From: Aphrocallistes beatrix
Lineage: Eukaryota > Porifera > Hexactinellida > Sceptrulophora > Aphrocallistidae
NCBI GenBank assembly: GCA_963281255.1
Contig: OY725494.1
Location: 496,001 to 560,000, forward strand
DNA length: 64,000 nt
Direction: 5' to 3'
Shown: positions 34,802 to 46,506 of the stretch, one piece after another
Layout of the letters: each line of letters starts with the position of its first letter
How positions within the stretch are numbered: the stretch's first letter is position 1
Translations under genes and position numbers: made by a program
The notes under the pieces: generated by a model
The model's database searches: none
What the model was told of the DNA's origin: nothing
What the model saw: the letters and a program-made list of their open reading frames with translations, nothing else

Positions 34802-36193
34802 TCAAGATCTGCTACTAGTCTCTAAGCAACCGATTCTATTAGAACTAACACACTTATCGAGATGTTTAACGAAGTGGTAATTTTCTTCCTCACAGACACA
34901 CGTGTAGCTGTCTAATGTGTCCTGACAATGGCTACCAGTAGGACAGCTATTAGTGCGGTTAAAGCATTGATAAGACAGTTCTTGTGTGCAGTTAACGTAG
35001 ATAGATGGATCTGTTGCTGCTTTACCAGAATGTTGAGAAGGAGTTGAACAACGAGAATAATAAATATTCAGATTTACGATTGACATCCATTTAAGACCGC
35101 AATCACAATGTAATGGTACATCCAGGAGGTGTAAATATTTAAAGCTGGGTGACAAATATTCAAACATTCTGCTTGAGAGATGAGGTATCACATTACCGCT
35201 GAGAGTAATGAGATGGAGAGATTTAGATTTAGTAAAAGTAGCTATGTTAATTTCTCTCAATTGGTTATTACTCAAATGTAGAAAATGTAATGCGTTTAAT
35301 CTACTAAAACATCCGTTTTCTAAACGCGAGATTTTATTAGAATTTAAATTAAGCCATTGTAAGTTTGTGTAATTAGAAAATATTTCACATTGTAAGGAAG
35401 TGATTAGATTATTTCCCAGTGACAGAGATGTCAATCTATAGAGTATAGTCGTCCGTTTGAGAAACGAAATGTCAGTTAAGCCAGATCTTTCAAATCGGAG
35501 TTTGGTTAAGCTAACGAGAGGAGAGAATGTAACTACTGTATTATGACAGTGAACACGTACTATGTACAGAGATTTGAGAGCCGTGAGACCTGAGAATGTA
35601 TCATCTGTTGTGATGAAAAACTGTTTAAAATTTAAATATAAGTCCTTGAGCTTAGGCAAATCACTTAAGTGCCCTTTTCTAAGTATGTTATCAAAACCTG
35701 GGAAGAAACTCGGGGAATTAATACGCAAGTATGTTAAGGCTGGACTGGAATATTGGAAGTATGGAAAGTATCGAAATTTGACGTTATATAAATTCAAATA
35801 TTTTAGATGTGGCAACAGGTGCAACAAGTCAGGACGGATGTAAGTCTGACGATGATAGATCGTTAATTCTGTGATTTTAGGATGCAACCGAAATGCTCCT
35901 ACTTTCAGGTTAGCATATCTGACTGCATTGAAAATTTGAAGTTTGATTGTTGAGTTTAATTTAAGAGATAGAGCGACACGAGAATAATTCGAAGTGGAAT
36001 GGCCTGCAAGATCTGATTCTGTAATGTGCTTAGTACATGAAGTAGAATTCCCATCATCTTTTAGTAAACACTGTAGTTCTGGCAAATTTATCTGTGACTC
36101 AGGACACTCAATCCAACATTCTGCATTAACCGTAAGAAAATAACAACAGCACAATAACAACACAAACAACTTACTCACTGTAATCAATTTCAT
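34802..36193 (-). CDS. Secreted leucine-rich-repeat protein with an EGF-like domain
   Basis: An intact single-exon frame of 463 codons. Residues 1-24 are a signal peptide ending near VNA. A Cys pair region follows, then about nine irregular leucine-rich repeats (about 105-350; for example LRLTSLSLGNNLITSLQ- and LQWLNLNSNKISRLE-type units). A C-terminal LRR cap starts at LHCDCGLKWM (about 361), and one EGF-like module with six Cys lies at about 410-448. There is no transmembrane segment or GPI-like tail, so it is predicted to be secreted. Several N-x-S/T sites are present. LRR plus EGF suggests extracellular binding or adhesion; ligand unknown. A TATA-like box lies 44 nt upstream. No lesion seen. 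Confidence 0.9.
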   Translation of the reverse strand: MKLITVSKLFVLLLCCCYFLTVNAECWIECPESQINLPELQCLLKDDGNSTSCTKHITESDLAGHSTSNYSRVALSLKLNSTIKLQIFNAVRYANLKVGAFRLHPKITELTIYHRQTYIRPDLLHLLPHLKYLNLYNVKFRYFPYFQYSSPALTYLRINSPSFFPGFDNILRKGHLSDLPKLKDLYLNFKQFFITTDDTFSGLTALKSLYIVRVHCHNTVVTFSPLVSLTKLRFERSGLTDISFLKRTTILYRLTSLSLGNNLITSLQCEIFSNYTNLQWLNLNSNKISRLENGCFSRLNALHFLHLSNNQLREINIATFTKSKSLHLITLSGNVIPHLSSRMFEYLSPSFKYLHLLDVPLHCDCGLKWMSIVNLNIYYSRCSTPSQHSGKAATDPSIYVNCTQELSYQCFNRTNSCPTGSHCQDTLDSYTCVCEEENYHFVKHLDKCVSSNRIGCLETSSRS

Positions 36194-36236
36194 TGTTGGT
36201 AGTTATATTCTCAATAAACTAATTTACAACTCTGTC

Positions 36237-36245
36237 TATTTATAA
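36237..36245 (-). promoter_or_regulatory. TATAAATAG box of the LRR-EGF gene
   Basis: On the minus strand TATAAATAG ends 44 nt before the ATG, a plausible core promoter with a very short leader. Confidence 0.45.
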
Positions 36246-37592
36246 TACTTCAGTATTATACTGATGTAGAGTTGTTCCTCTAACTAATAATATTGACCTC
36301 AGTATTAGCATATAAAAAATGTACAGACTTGTATCGATATTACTCAGAATTAAAAGTTCAATTAATCAGAATAAAGTCAGATAATGATATATCTATGGCA
36401 ACTTGAATCAAAGATTGTAAAGCAATTCTTAACCAACAAACTAAATAGTAATAATACCAATCTATTCGTGGTGTTCACAGCATTTAATCAGTGACAGACT
36501 CGATAAATTTAACTAAATTTGGTTCCAAATTCGTTTTCATAACATTCAAACTCACCCACCTTAAACTATTCTCCTTCAAGGTTAAATATTTTCAATATTT
36601 ATCAGCCTACGAAATATATCATATCTTATCACCAACTAGTAAATGATGGCGTTGGTGAAAATACTACTAATTATGCAACAAGCTAATGATTCATATACAA
36701 AATTCTTGCACAAGTCATAACCACTAGTTTGTTGCATGTCTCCAATAACATTTTTGCCTTGATAATATTTCTAAAATTTTCCAGAAAATGGAGCAATCCA
36801 GCATGTCAACCTTATCTTGGCTAGGATGAATGTACGTAGGATATCTTATGGAAGCAATATTCAATTTATCTTTAATAACCTTAGATTTAGAGAAATATGA
36901 GAAAATCGTGCCGAAGAAAAAGACACAACATTGCTTCACACCATAAATAATACTAAATAGGTTTATCTTTGATAATTGATTCAAACTAGGCTAGGATAGA
37001 TGTCACTGAATATGGTAACCTCGGACCAACAGAAGTGATACGACAGGTGCGGGATTTTGCGCACCACTTTCCACAGAATGTGTATAATTGGAGAATTACA
37101 ATCTTACCGTAACACTTCAGTTTGTTCTCGCTGTGCTAACTTAAGTAACTCCAACTTGTCAAATTGACAGATTGTTAAGATCTCGTGGTATTTAAATTAA
37201 TAATGCATTCATAATATCTCCTCTTGTCTCTAGAAAATGAAATAAGAAGATAACTTTACTAGATAGCGAACTCCTTTCGATTAACTGATAATTGATGCAA
37301 ATTTAGGAAAAATAAAGGTTCGCTCCCGGGTATATTTGTAGATAGAAGGTATCATGTTCATGACCTTTACTGGGGCACTCAACCTGTAAGGTTACCGTGA
37401 GACTAGGTTTTTATCCGAATGGTGGCGCAATTATATTTATTACTCCGCAGATAAGAACGTGATTATTCAACTTCCAGCAATATTCGGAAATATGTAGTAG
37501 ATTTCTTCTGAAATTATTTATCTCTACTTCTAGATAGGTAATTTTGAGAAATTAATAGTAGATATGAAAAATTTTGGGATGATCATTTGTAC
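36246..37592. other. Intergenic, partly repeat-derived
   Basis: 36440-36530 shares GGTGTTCA...CATTTAATCAGTGACA with 29715-29760. No gene recognised; the 86-codon minus-strand frame near 36724-36984 has no domain. Confidence 0.4.
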
Positions 37593-38010
37593 GGGGGAGC
37601 GGAATAAGACCAACATTTAGGTAGGAATACGACCAACTAGCCTGATGCTAGGAATTAGACCAACGTTCAGTTCCCTGTGGGAGAGGATAGTGACATTTTC
37701 AGAAAAGAATGTGGCCAAATGAGAGCGAAAGCAGGCATTTTATGTCGGAAACATTATAAGAGCAAAGAGAAAGTAAGCCTTTTGAGTTAGGAGTAAAGGA
37801 GTAAATTTTGTATGGTTGCACTGTTTTCAATTCTAAATCAACATGTTATTTAATAACTCTTAAAAAGTGATCTAATTCCTACCTCTGCATTGGTCTTATT
37901 CCTACCTTAAACGTTGGTCTAATTCTTACCTCTGCGTTGGTCTTGTTCCTAACTTTAAAAAAAGCGTTGGTCTAATTCCTACCTCTGCGTTGGTCTAATT
38001 CCGGCGTCCC
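37593..38010. mobile_element. MITE (418 bp) with exact 8-bp duplication
   Basis: Starts GGGGGAGCGGAATAAGACC and ends GGTCTAATTCCGGCGTCCC. Internal direct and inverted TTGGTCTAATTCCTACC motifs. Exact flanks ATTTGTAC at 37585-37592 and 38011-38018. Family hAT-like by duplication length only. Confidence 0.85.
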
Positions 38011-38314
38011 ATTTGTACTACTCTTACTATATATTTGTGGAAATCATTAACTCCAGTTTCAAAATTTGGGAAATATATGTATTGAAATCGTGACATTTTG
38101 TTCATATATCGATATTTCGATACATGTCGCGAGATTTAAGCAGTTTGTCATGAGATTGTGACATCATGCTCCATGTCTTGAGATCACGACGAGTTATAAG
38201 AGTTGAGAGTTCTGCATTTATGCCATCTCCTCAAAAGTGTTATGCTGAAATAGAAAATTTAAAGTTTTATGCTGTATCTCCTGCTACAATGGATTAACTA
38301 CCGAAAAATTACGT

Positions 38315-38326
38315 TATATATATATA
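38315..38326 (+). promoter_or_regulatory. TATA-like box of the four-span gene
   Basis: TATATATATAGG lies about 73 nt before the ATG at 38399, just upstream of a pyrimidine-rich leader. Confidence 0.4.
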
Positions 38327-38398
38327 GGGAGGCTAGACACATATCCTCGTTATCTCTCTCCAATTCTTTCATCTACTCTCTGATTATATCTCTACAAC

Positions 38399-38866
38399 AT
38401 GAGACCAGTTGTCCTAGAAGTACTCTCTCACATCAATGATGGTTTCCAGTCGCTTGGAGTAGTTTTGATTATTTTCAAAATTGTCACTACTTTTTCATTT
38501 ATTATAATCTTCACTAATCAAATAGCATATGTATTATCAGAGGGAATAATAACTCCCATCTTACTCACTCTTAACCTCATACTCGCACTAACTGCAACTA
38601 AACTCTTAACCAGAGCAGAGTCGGTGAGAAGATATGTCGCACTTGTTCTATTAAGCATCTCACAGCTCTTAACCGGCATAGTCATCATCATCGATATTGC
38701 AGGAGCAGTTATTGTTCAAAACTTAATAATCCTCACGATCCTCTACATCATAACTATCGTCTATTACTTTCTATTTGTGGTTCTGTCTCAAAGTGTGCTG
38801 ATGACAGCGGCGACAATAATAAAATACGAGAAAGCCAAACCCTCGGTTGTGCCTGGTACCTCTTGA
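38399..38866 (+). CDS. Small four-span membrane protein, unknown
   Basis: An intact single-exon frame of 155 codons. Four hydrophobic spans (about 20-42, 52-70, 78-100, 104-130) are separated by short loops, one containing RAESVRRY. The tail is short and polar. There is no signal peptide, no Cys pair of tetraspanin type, and no family recognised. TATA-like box and clean stop suggest a real gene. Confidence 0.65.
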   Translation: MRPVVLEVLSHINDGFQSLGVVLIIFKIVTTFSFIIIFTNQIAYVLSEGIITPILLTLNLILALTATKLLTRAESVRRYVALVLLSISQLLTGIVIIIDIAGAVIVQNLIILTILYIITIVYYFLFVVLSQSVLMTAATIIKYEKAKPSVVPGTS

Positions 38867-39292
38867 AGTACCAAATACTCTTATTTACCTCTATTATTTA
38901 CTTGTATTGTATTAGTTGGTGAATGTATTAGGCCTTGTAAATTATAGGATGTCTAAACCTGTTGACACAGAGTAATTGTATGTGTGCCTCTCCAATAATG
39001 TCTCATATTGCTTGATGTATTGATAATTAGGGGTTTGTTTAGTTGCGAAACGATCAAAATTTGCTGTACTCGCATCACGTAGTTTGTGCGAGAACATAAA
39101 TTCTTGTTTTCTCAGACGACCCACCAAGTAGAATTCAAAAATGAATACATAGCTATTACGTAATTGAACATGACATGAATAGAATTTGACCTTTTGACTC
39201 CAGTCATGTTCAATGATTGTCATATAGAAACTGATACTATTTTGACTTTCGGTAACATCCTGTGTTATGACATACCAATCTTCTCTCTTCAG

Positions 39293-41523
39293 AAAAAAGC
39301 TCGTCATCACTGTCAGACTGATGCTAATTTACCACCTCAACCTCAAAGGAAGCTGCAACCAATTCCTCCCCAGATCAGCCCTGGAAACACATCGGTATTG
39401 ATCTGCTCTGTGATTTGCAGGAGAACTCTCAGGGTTACAAACATCTCCTGGTCACAACTTGTTATCTCAAATTCTGTGCAGTTCGCCCTTTGAGAACGAA
39501 AAGAGTAGTGAGGTGTTGACTCAGCTGGAGAGCATCTATTATACTCTCGGAGTGCCTCAGGTTATCCAGCATGATCAAGGACCTGAGTTTGCCAGCAAGG
39601 TATTTCCCTCTTTATTACCAAATTTCTAAGATTAATTCCTTCCTGAAAAGGAATTTCAAGAATTTCACCGAAAATTAGCAGTCGATGACCGTAGGACAGC
39701 TGCCTATCATCCGCAGAGCAACGGGCTTGTTGAAGCTTATAATAAGCTTATAACAAAATAATCAAAACTACAAAGAATGGTTAAGCAAATTGCAAGCTGC
39801 TGTGCTAGCTGCGAACACTTGTTGGAAGAGGTCAACAAATTACTCACCATTCGCGATAATATTCACAAGGAGCAGCAATTGCAAAAATTGATATTTGATA
39901 AAAAAGTCAAGAAGAACAGGTGATCATTTAATTTTATGTCAAACTCTATTAGTCGCGGCAAACTTTGATTGATATTTATTAAATATCCTGTTCAGCTCGA
40001 ATATAAAGCCAGGAGATCAGATACTCATTCGTAATATGCGGAAAGCAAAGAGAATGCCTGGAACCAAGAAAGAAGCTAAGTATATCGGACCAATGACAGC
40101 AGTTGAGGTAACAGATAGCCATACATTGGTTCTAAAGAAAGGCAGTGATTCAAAATGCAGCAAATATCCACTTCACATCTCAAGACAATACTTTCCGCGG
40201 TCAGAAGCCAAACTGACTAAACGCAAGTGTACTAATCTCCCTACAGATGTTGCAACCAAAAAAATAAAGGTAGAAATTACTTGTACATCTACTTTATGAC
40301 ATGAATTTTATATGCAAATTATTTGCTACTTTACATTTAATTTTTAATAGGAAAGTAAAGTGACAAAGCCCCGCGATAATACAGACAATTGGAAATTTGG
40401 CATATCAAAGGACTCAGTCCTCAATGAATTGGACAATTTCAAAGTCAGTTTTCTTCTCTTTCTTGTCAGATTATATACTTGATTTTATAATATTCCAGCT
40501 CCGAATCTATGGTAAGCACAACCTTTCAAAGATAAATATGTATTTGCATACGGTCCATACGGTAACTCTCGTTAGTACGAACTTGGATAAGACGTAACAA
40601 AGCTACTCAGCAGAAATTGAATGTGGTAATTTTAACATTCTATACTTATGTTGGTAGAGGAGAGAGATTAATTACAAGCTAATGGAGTTCGCAAAGCAAA
40701 TATATCCAGAGCTGGGACCTTATCGAACCTGCGACTACGTTGATAAAGTTCTACGTATATGGAGTGGTTAGTTGCATCCGAGTATTACATAGGTACATTG
40801 ATTGATATAACATGCTTTCAAAATTAATTTACTGTAATTTAGGCATTGAAGTTCATCGAAAATCAGTTATTCTCCCTAAATGTGAATGAATTTCCACAAC
40901 TCGTTGTCCATCACCTAAAATCCGACAATCCCATAATATCCCCATTACGATCGAGTGGCAGAAAGAAAAGTGCGATTTGTTAGCTATCCAATTCCAACAG
41001 CAAACTGACCAGCACTCTAGCCTAGCGGGGCAAGTGTTGGGAAATTTTGAGCCTTGGAGGTCCGCCTCTATTACTGGTGATGGCAACTGTCTCTTTAGAT
41101 GTCTGTCTAAGGTCATTTCGGGGAGTGAGGAGGATCACGCAAAGCTCCGGAGAGAAATCTGCCGTTATATGCTCGGTGAGGGGAAAGACGAGATCAGTTG
41201 GTATTTTAGTCAGGTTCTATCAACCACTCCCGCAGAATATCTTGGAGAAAGTGCAACGTACGTCGCAGGGACGTGGGGGAGTGATGTTGAACTGATGGCT
41301 GCCTCCGCACTACTCAAGACAGACATCTATGTTGCCAATCGGATATATAGAACCCCGGACAGCCTCATTCCAGAAGTACACTGGTCACGCATATGTGCGT
41401 CTAATGACAACGGTGAAGATCGCGCCATTTACACCACCAATTACCACGACCATTATGAACCTGTTACTGCAATGATGAACAGCCTAACTCCAACATTCTA
41501 TAAAGATGACAAATCCGACTAAA
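39293..41523 (+). pseudogene. Multi-exon integrase fused to an OTU protease domain
   Basis: Exon 1 follows an acceptor at 39292. The rve integrase core shows the three catalytic acids: D in HIGIDLL (about 39395), D in QHDQGPEF (about 39575), E in NGLVEAYN (about 39735). A 51-nt GT-AG intron (39600-39650) splits the core exactly between SK and EF. A second intron (39919-39995) precedes an SH3-like C-terminal part (PGDQILIRNM, KYIGPMTAVEV), a third spans 40270-40350, and further short exons reach 40843. The last exon reads on through one TGA (40887-40889) in frame into the OTU domain. Frameshifts near 39490 and 39745-39890 show decay. Role in a live element would be strand transfer; the OTU role is unknown. 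Confidence 0.7.
40977..41523 (+). CDS. OTU-family cysteine protease domain
   Basis: About 180 codons, stop at 41520-41522. The catalytic Asp/Cys loop is SITGDGNCLFRCLS (about residues 32-45), followed by RREICRYML, WGSDVELMAASALL and the histidine motif YTTNYHDHYEPV near the end. All three elements of the OTU triad are present. Known role: deubiquitinating-type thiol protease. The open frame has no ATG at its beginning and continues upstream to the TGA at 40887, in the same frame as the integrase, so it is probably the C-terminal domain of that protein. This part is lesion-free, in contrast to the integrase. Confidence 0.85.
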
Positions 41524-42290
41524 TTATCAACATTGATTAGACACCTACCACCTATCTACCACCTGTCTACCACTTAAACCACCTTAATACCTCCTGCCTT
41601 TTACCCGATTGTTCTTCGCGTGCTCTACCGACCGAATCACTTCCAAAGTAACACTTTTCCATCACTCAACCATCTCAAGTGTATTGCGAGAAAGGCAGCG
41701 CAACTGACGAGTCTAAGCAGAGACGAAACACAATGAGGATATGAAGTACACGTGAGTTAATCATTTTGTCTGCTTGTCTGATGAATCAATAAGAACCCGA
41801 CTGTGGTACAAACTCGCGCGGCGCGAAATATGGAGTACATTTGCGCGAGGCGGTACCTCGACTAAAATGCTTTAACATCACTTGAAGTAACCATCTGGAG
41901 TTTGATGTTTAATGAATGTACGAGTATAAGAGATAGACTCTGTCGACAGTACAGTACCACTTACATGGCTCAACCCTTGCGTGATGTTGCCCTTGACCTG
42001 AATGCTTTAAAACATCTATTCACTTGGGGCACCATCTGAGTTGAGGCTTGTCTGGTGAATTGACTGTAAACTCACACAACATTACACACTTTACTCTAAA
42101 GCTGGAATATACCAACTCGCTTTTTTTCAAATAAAATTCGTCCAAATTATGGTACATTTTTCAAATAAAATTCATCCAAATTATGGTACATTCCACCTAT
42201 ACATTACCAAAACACAAACAGACACATAGTGCACGAACATCTGGAGAGGAAAGGGATGGCTTGAGGAGGAGGAGGCCATCACTAACTTGT

Positions 42291-42773
42291 TTTCACATTT
42301 TCAATCTTTATTGAATTGTCAAATATGTATACTTGGTACATTCTGAATATTCCTAATAATATTACTTGATTTTATCAATAATGTCACTATTTTGATATCT
42401 TTACAATGAATGCTTATATTTACTCAATAAATAATAAAATCTGACTCTTACATTGTTATATAATGTTTATTAGTGAAAGGGGTTTCAAAAATACATTAAT
42501 TGAATAATTATTATAAATCTTGTAACATATCATACATACACAGGAATGGATCGTTTATGAGCTCATATTCCTTAATTAAGAGAGTAATTTAGTCTCATCA
42601 CAAGTTGGTTTGTATGAATCAGTAGGGATAATTAGTCATTGAACCGCACTTGGCCTTTATTAAAATGTTTAATTAAATAAAGGAATTACTTGTGAGATAT
42701 GACGCGAAAATTATCAAAAATACTCAACAATTTAGAAACAATTAACATCTTCAGTCTTATATTATATTAATTC
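42291..42773. other. AT-rich stretch without recognised features
   Basis: Nothing seen. Confidence 0.4.
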
Positions 42774-42968
42774 AGCGAGTTAAAATCACACAGTAGCAGA
42801 TATTTCTATACTATTTCAGTGAGGTAAATCACACAGTAGAAGATATCCCTGTTCCAGTCATACAAGCGAGTCAGAATCACATGGAGTGAGTTAAAAACAC
42901 ACGATATCCCTGGTCCAGTAATACTAGTGAGTTAAAATCACACGGTGAGTTAAAAACGCACGAAACAG
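42774..42968 (+). repeat. Degenerate tandem repeat (GTGAGTTAAAATCACAC units)
   Basis: About five diverged units of AGTGAGTTAAAATCACACGGTAG-like sequence, some with an added AGATATCCCTGTTCCAG tail. Confidence 0.65.
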
Positions 42969-42979
42969 GCCTCAGAGAA

Positions 42980-43290
42980 CCATTGAGATGTCGAGGAGAG
43001 GCAGCATAGATGCCTTGAGCTCCAGCTGCGTCGTCTTCTCCTTCTCCGTGGTCTACATCTCCTGGGGCGTGAGCTTGGTGTTGCCGTGCAGGACAGGATT
43101 CTTCTCCGCGGATTCTGATGATCCATCAGGTCGGATCTCTAGAACCTCACCTTCAACACACATCACTCACTGAACTTGTTCTTCTCCCAACGAACTGAAC
43201 AGGTACGGCAGTCGTACTCACACGCGGTCCCTCTTGTCTCACTTCAGCCACGAAAAGTCCTTCGAGGAGTCACTTTCGCATCGTTCGAAC
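42980..43290 (-). pseudogene. GC-richer segment with an interrupted minus-strand frame
   Basis: Clearly richer in GC than its surroundings. The minus strand reads SSESAEKNPVLHGNTKLTPQ, a stop, then TTEKEKTTQLELKAS, which looks like former coding sequence. Not recognised; perhaps a retroposed or transferred fragment. Confidence 0.2.
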
Positions 43291-44199
43291 ACTCTAAAAG
43301 GAATGTAATAGTGCTATGCTACTGATCAGTATAGGGAAGAGAAATAAACGTGGTAGTTCTAGTTACGATCCTAGCAATCATGTTCATGGATCATCCATAT
43401 TGTCCGAGTAAGGGATAGCATGAAAGCTGACCATGGATTTATTTTCCCACTGAAAAGTCATCACGGAAATTTAATCGACGTCATGAATCCTTCGGATCCG
43501 TGTCGGATTCATAGAAGAAATACTGATCAAGTATTAATCACCTGAAAAGTCTTTTTTCAAAAAAGAGATAATCAATAGTGCAAGATCTCTTTCAAATACA
43601 CTCAACCGACGCTTCATAATCGTATTCGAACTACTTACACTAATTTTAAAAAGATATGGATTTTCACCGGAATTTGAAGGTTTCTCAATCAATTTGGATG
43701 GTGAATAAATGATACCGAATTTAAGTAATACAAGGTGTGACTAGAGAACGGTATGAGTAGATATGCATTGTCTGTAGTGATCCTAGAATGTCGAATAGGA
43801 AGGAGAATACATCAACATGGATTCACAATGTATGGACAAGGAAAGACTGAGGATGAAAGGAAACCACTCACGAGTTACAACTCTCTAGATTTGTTAAACT
43901 AGTGCTAAATAAAATTTTATCAAAGTTCAGATTGAGAGTGGATGATGAAACTTATTTAAATATTATGAAATCTATTCTTTACATTTTTCATCATTATTTA
44001 AGTACCACTAAATTCAGAAAGATAAAAAACTAACAAATAGTAAGTAGAAAAAAAAAGAACATAAAGAAATCAAAAGTTCACAACGATTGTCCTACGTAAA
44101 TAGTATAGTTATGTGCAAATTCATAAAATTGTAAAAAGTCATTTGGAGTTCAAATCAATTTAAGCAATAATCAGAGTAAACATTTTGGATCGAATAATT
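43291..44199. other. No recognised gene
   Basis: AT-rich, short frames only. Confidence 0.4.
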
Positions 44200-45780
44200 C
44201 TAAAATATCTGAAGACAATCTCTGTCAGCTTGACAGACTACTATAACTCTCCCTTGATTGTCTACAACAACTCCCATAGGATGTGTAGATGTGCTAATCT
44301 TGTGAATCGATTCGAATTGAGGATTGAAGAAATGAATGGAATTAGATTTATAGTCAGAAATGAGAATACAATCAGAACTATCAACGTAGAAACAATTAGA
44401 ATGAGCAACTTGCATTCCATCTCCTCTAGAAACGACACTCTTCTGTAGAATGAGATTGTAGTTATACAAATGTAAACAAGGATTAGACTGATCCAGAATA
44501 AAAATGTATTCTTTTGACAGTTTCACATCACGAGGGAGTTTGAGTTTATCAGCACCAAACTGAGATTTGAATCGAAGTTGTTTGGAAAGTACACTACCCT
44601 ACCGAAAGTATTCGTACACCTCAATATTTCCCATTAAAATAGTACTAAATGCGTCTATTACTGAACTGTCATGCAGTTAAACTAGACGAGATACAGTATA
44701 TTTGATTTCAGATTCGTATTCTACGCATTTGAATTACCTATTTTAGAGTTTTCAAATCAACTAAGTTTTAACTATGCCGAAATTTATCATCTTGTGCTAC
44801 CCTGTGTCACCTATCACCATCTGCTACAGTGTTTGAGACTCTAAAAAAGTGGTACATGGTGGCACATGTCGGGAATTTTAACCTTGGCAATTAGCAATTG
44901 ATTTGAAACTTCGAAAATAGGTAATTCAAATGCGTAGAATACGAATCTGGAATCAAATATACTATATCTCTTATATATTTTAAGTGCATGATCATTCTTT
45001 AATATAGCCATTTTAGTACTATATTAATGGGAAATATTGAGGTGTACGAATACTTTTGGTAGGGCAGTGTATTTGAATACGATTGTTACCAGAATCGCAA
45101 ATGTAAATATTTCAATTCACTTTATTACAAGCAAGACCACGTGGATCATAAAATTCAATTTTACCAAATCCATATTTCCCAATTTCAGACACAAAGCATC
45201 CATTCAGTTGATAGATAAGAATCGAGTGATTCAATTTACCAAAGTATTTACCATTAGAAATGAGGATTCTATCGCATTAATAACTAAACCTTTAGGTCGT
45301 ATCATCTTTCCGTACCCATCTCTATCTCCAAATTTGAACAAAATCTTCCCAGAATTATCAAATACTTCACACAGTTACTACCTTGATCTGCAACATAAAT
45401 ATTTCCAGTTTTAGTGTCAAATGTCACTCCATACGGACTGTTTAGTTGTTCTATTCGTTTTCCTCTCTCACAAACACTCACTACAGGATGTACCTTACTT
45501 CTATAGTCAACTTCAACTATTACTTTTTCTACTAACTCACCCAACTCATTCAATTCTGCAAACAATTTGTTGTTATCACATACAAAGTGTACCATTTTAG
45601 GTTCTGTTGGAGACACGATTGAAGCAAGTTCATTATTGATTTGAGTTCACATATTTTCATTTAGAAATTTATTCATAGTTTTCGAATTGAGAAAATCCCT
45701 CGTTTCTTCAAGATCTCTGGTAGAATCGTCATGTACTAGAATTACACTATTTTACTGGGTTGAAGAGTCTATCAATGAAT
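44200..45780 (-). pseudogene. NHL-repeat protein, broken by frameshifts and a MITE
   Basis: Minus strand: a coiled-coil-like lead (near 45780-45640), then LNSPYGVTFDTKTGNIYVAD, FGKIEFYDPRGLACN, NIYICDSGNNRIQI, FGADKLKLPRDVKLS and HPMGVVVDNQGRVIV, the repeated P-x-G-h-h-h-D...hhhhD pattern of NHL beta-propeller blades. Relatives are B-box/TRIM-type NHL proteins that act as E3 ligases or scaffolds; the RING/B-box part is not seen. Frame changes near 45350, 45230 and 45110 and internal stops are present. A Tc1-type MITE (44590-45071) interrupts the blade after NRIQI. Confidence 0.8.
44590..45071. mobile_element. Tc1-type MITE in the NHL gene (482 bp)
   Basis: Ends TACACTACCCTACCGAAAG and the mirror CTTTTGGTAGGGCAGTGTA with TA at both sides. 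Shares its core with 2652-3116. Arms are more than 150 bp. Confidence 0.9.
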
Positions 45781-45799
45781 CCACTTTGAGGGAATGTAA

Positions 45800-46480
45800 G
45801 AAATAATAGACCCTCGTATAGCGTCTATTTTCAGGCCACTGAAGGGCAACAAAGGACTTGATACAATGAAAGCGGTTCTTTGCCGAGCATATCCATCAAG
45901 GTTTCATACAGGCGTAAGCGGAGCGCATACAGGCGAATGGATCAAAACAGAAATATGTGGTGAAAATTTGCATAAACGCCTAAAGGTTTTCCGATAGAAC
46001 TCGTTGAAGCTCCTAGTCTGAAGGGTTTGAATCAGGAAGGAAGGTAAACGATTTAAATCTAGGATTGAAGACTGTGGAGATCCAATAGAATGAGTTATAG
46101 AGCTGTATAACTACTCGTCCTGGAGGGAAAAGATGTTTTTCCTCATCAGTGAAGACAGTGTGCAAGCGGCGACATATACAGTCAAACCTGAAAGAACCAC
46201 GAAATCGGGACAAGTTGGAGTATATAATTCATATTTGGTAAGTTTGAACTTTCGTTTAAAAAATTCAAACTTATCAAATGTTCCGTTTGGATAGTCAGAA
46301 CGTACAGAATGGTCCCTTTTGAGGTTAAATTGCTCGAAGGTGGTCAGGTTGAATCAGGCCAACCGAGCGGGGAGCTGCTGTTTAAGTAATAGTAAAACAC
46401 ACTGCTCATGAAGTGACAATATTAAAACTTATTTAAAAGTCTTGTCACTGCTAAAAATCCTTACTATTAAACTCGATTAA
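45800..46480. other. No recognised gene
   Basis: 46213-46260 has an inverted pair around AAGTTTGAACTTTC / AAATTCAAACTTATC, perhaps an element tip. Nothing else recognised. Confidence 0.4.
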
Positions 46481-46506
46481 TGTATATATATATATATATA
46501 TATAAA
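46465..46506 (-). repeat. (TA)n microsatellite inside a dispersed repeat
   Basis: The left flank TATTAAACTCGATTAATG is the inverse of the right flank of the microsatellites at 29065-29140 and 62030-62095. Confidence 0.7.

Larger units (their letters stand above)
38942..42290 (+). mobile_element. Ginger-like integrase/OTU element, copy C (largest)
   Basis: Left flank 39040-39190 (minus-strand reading FEFYLVG and QEFMFSH) and right flank 41750-42280 (TGATGAATCAATAAGAACC ... GCACGAACATCTGGAGAGG) match copies at 22790-25300 and 12850-13500. The integrase-OTU gene lies between. No LTRs or reverse transcriptase accompany the integrase, which favours a Ginger/GIN-type DNA transposon over a retrotransposon. 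Terminal repeats and duplication not defined. Confidence 0.6.
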
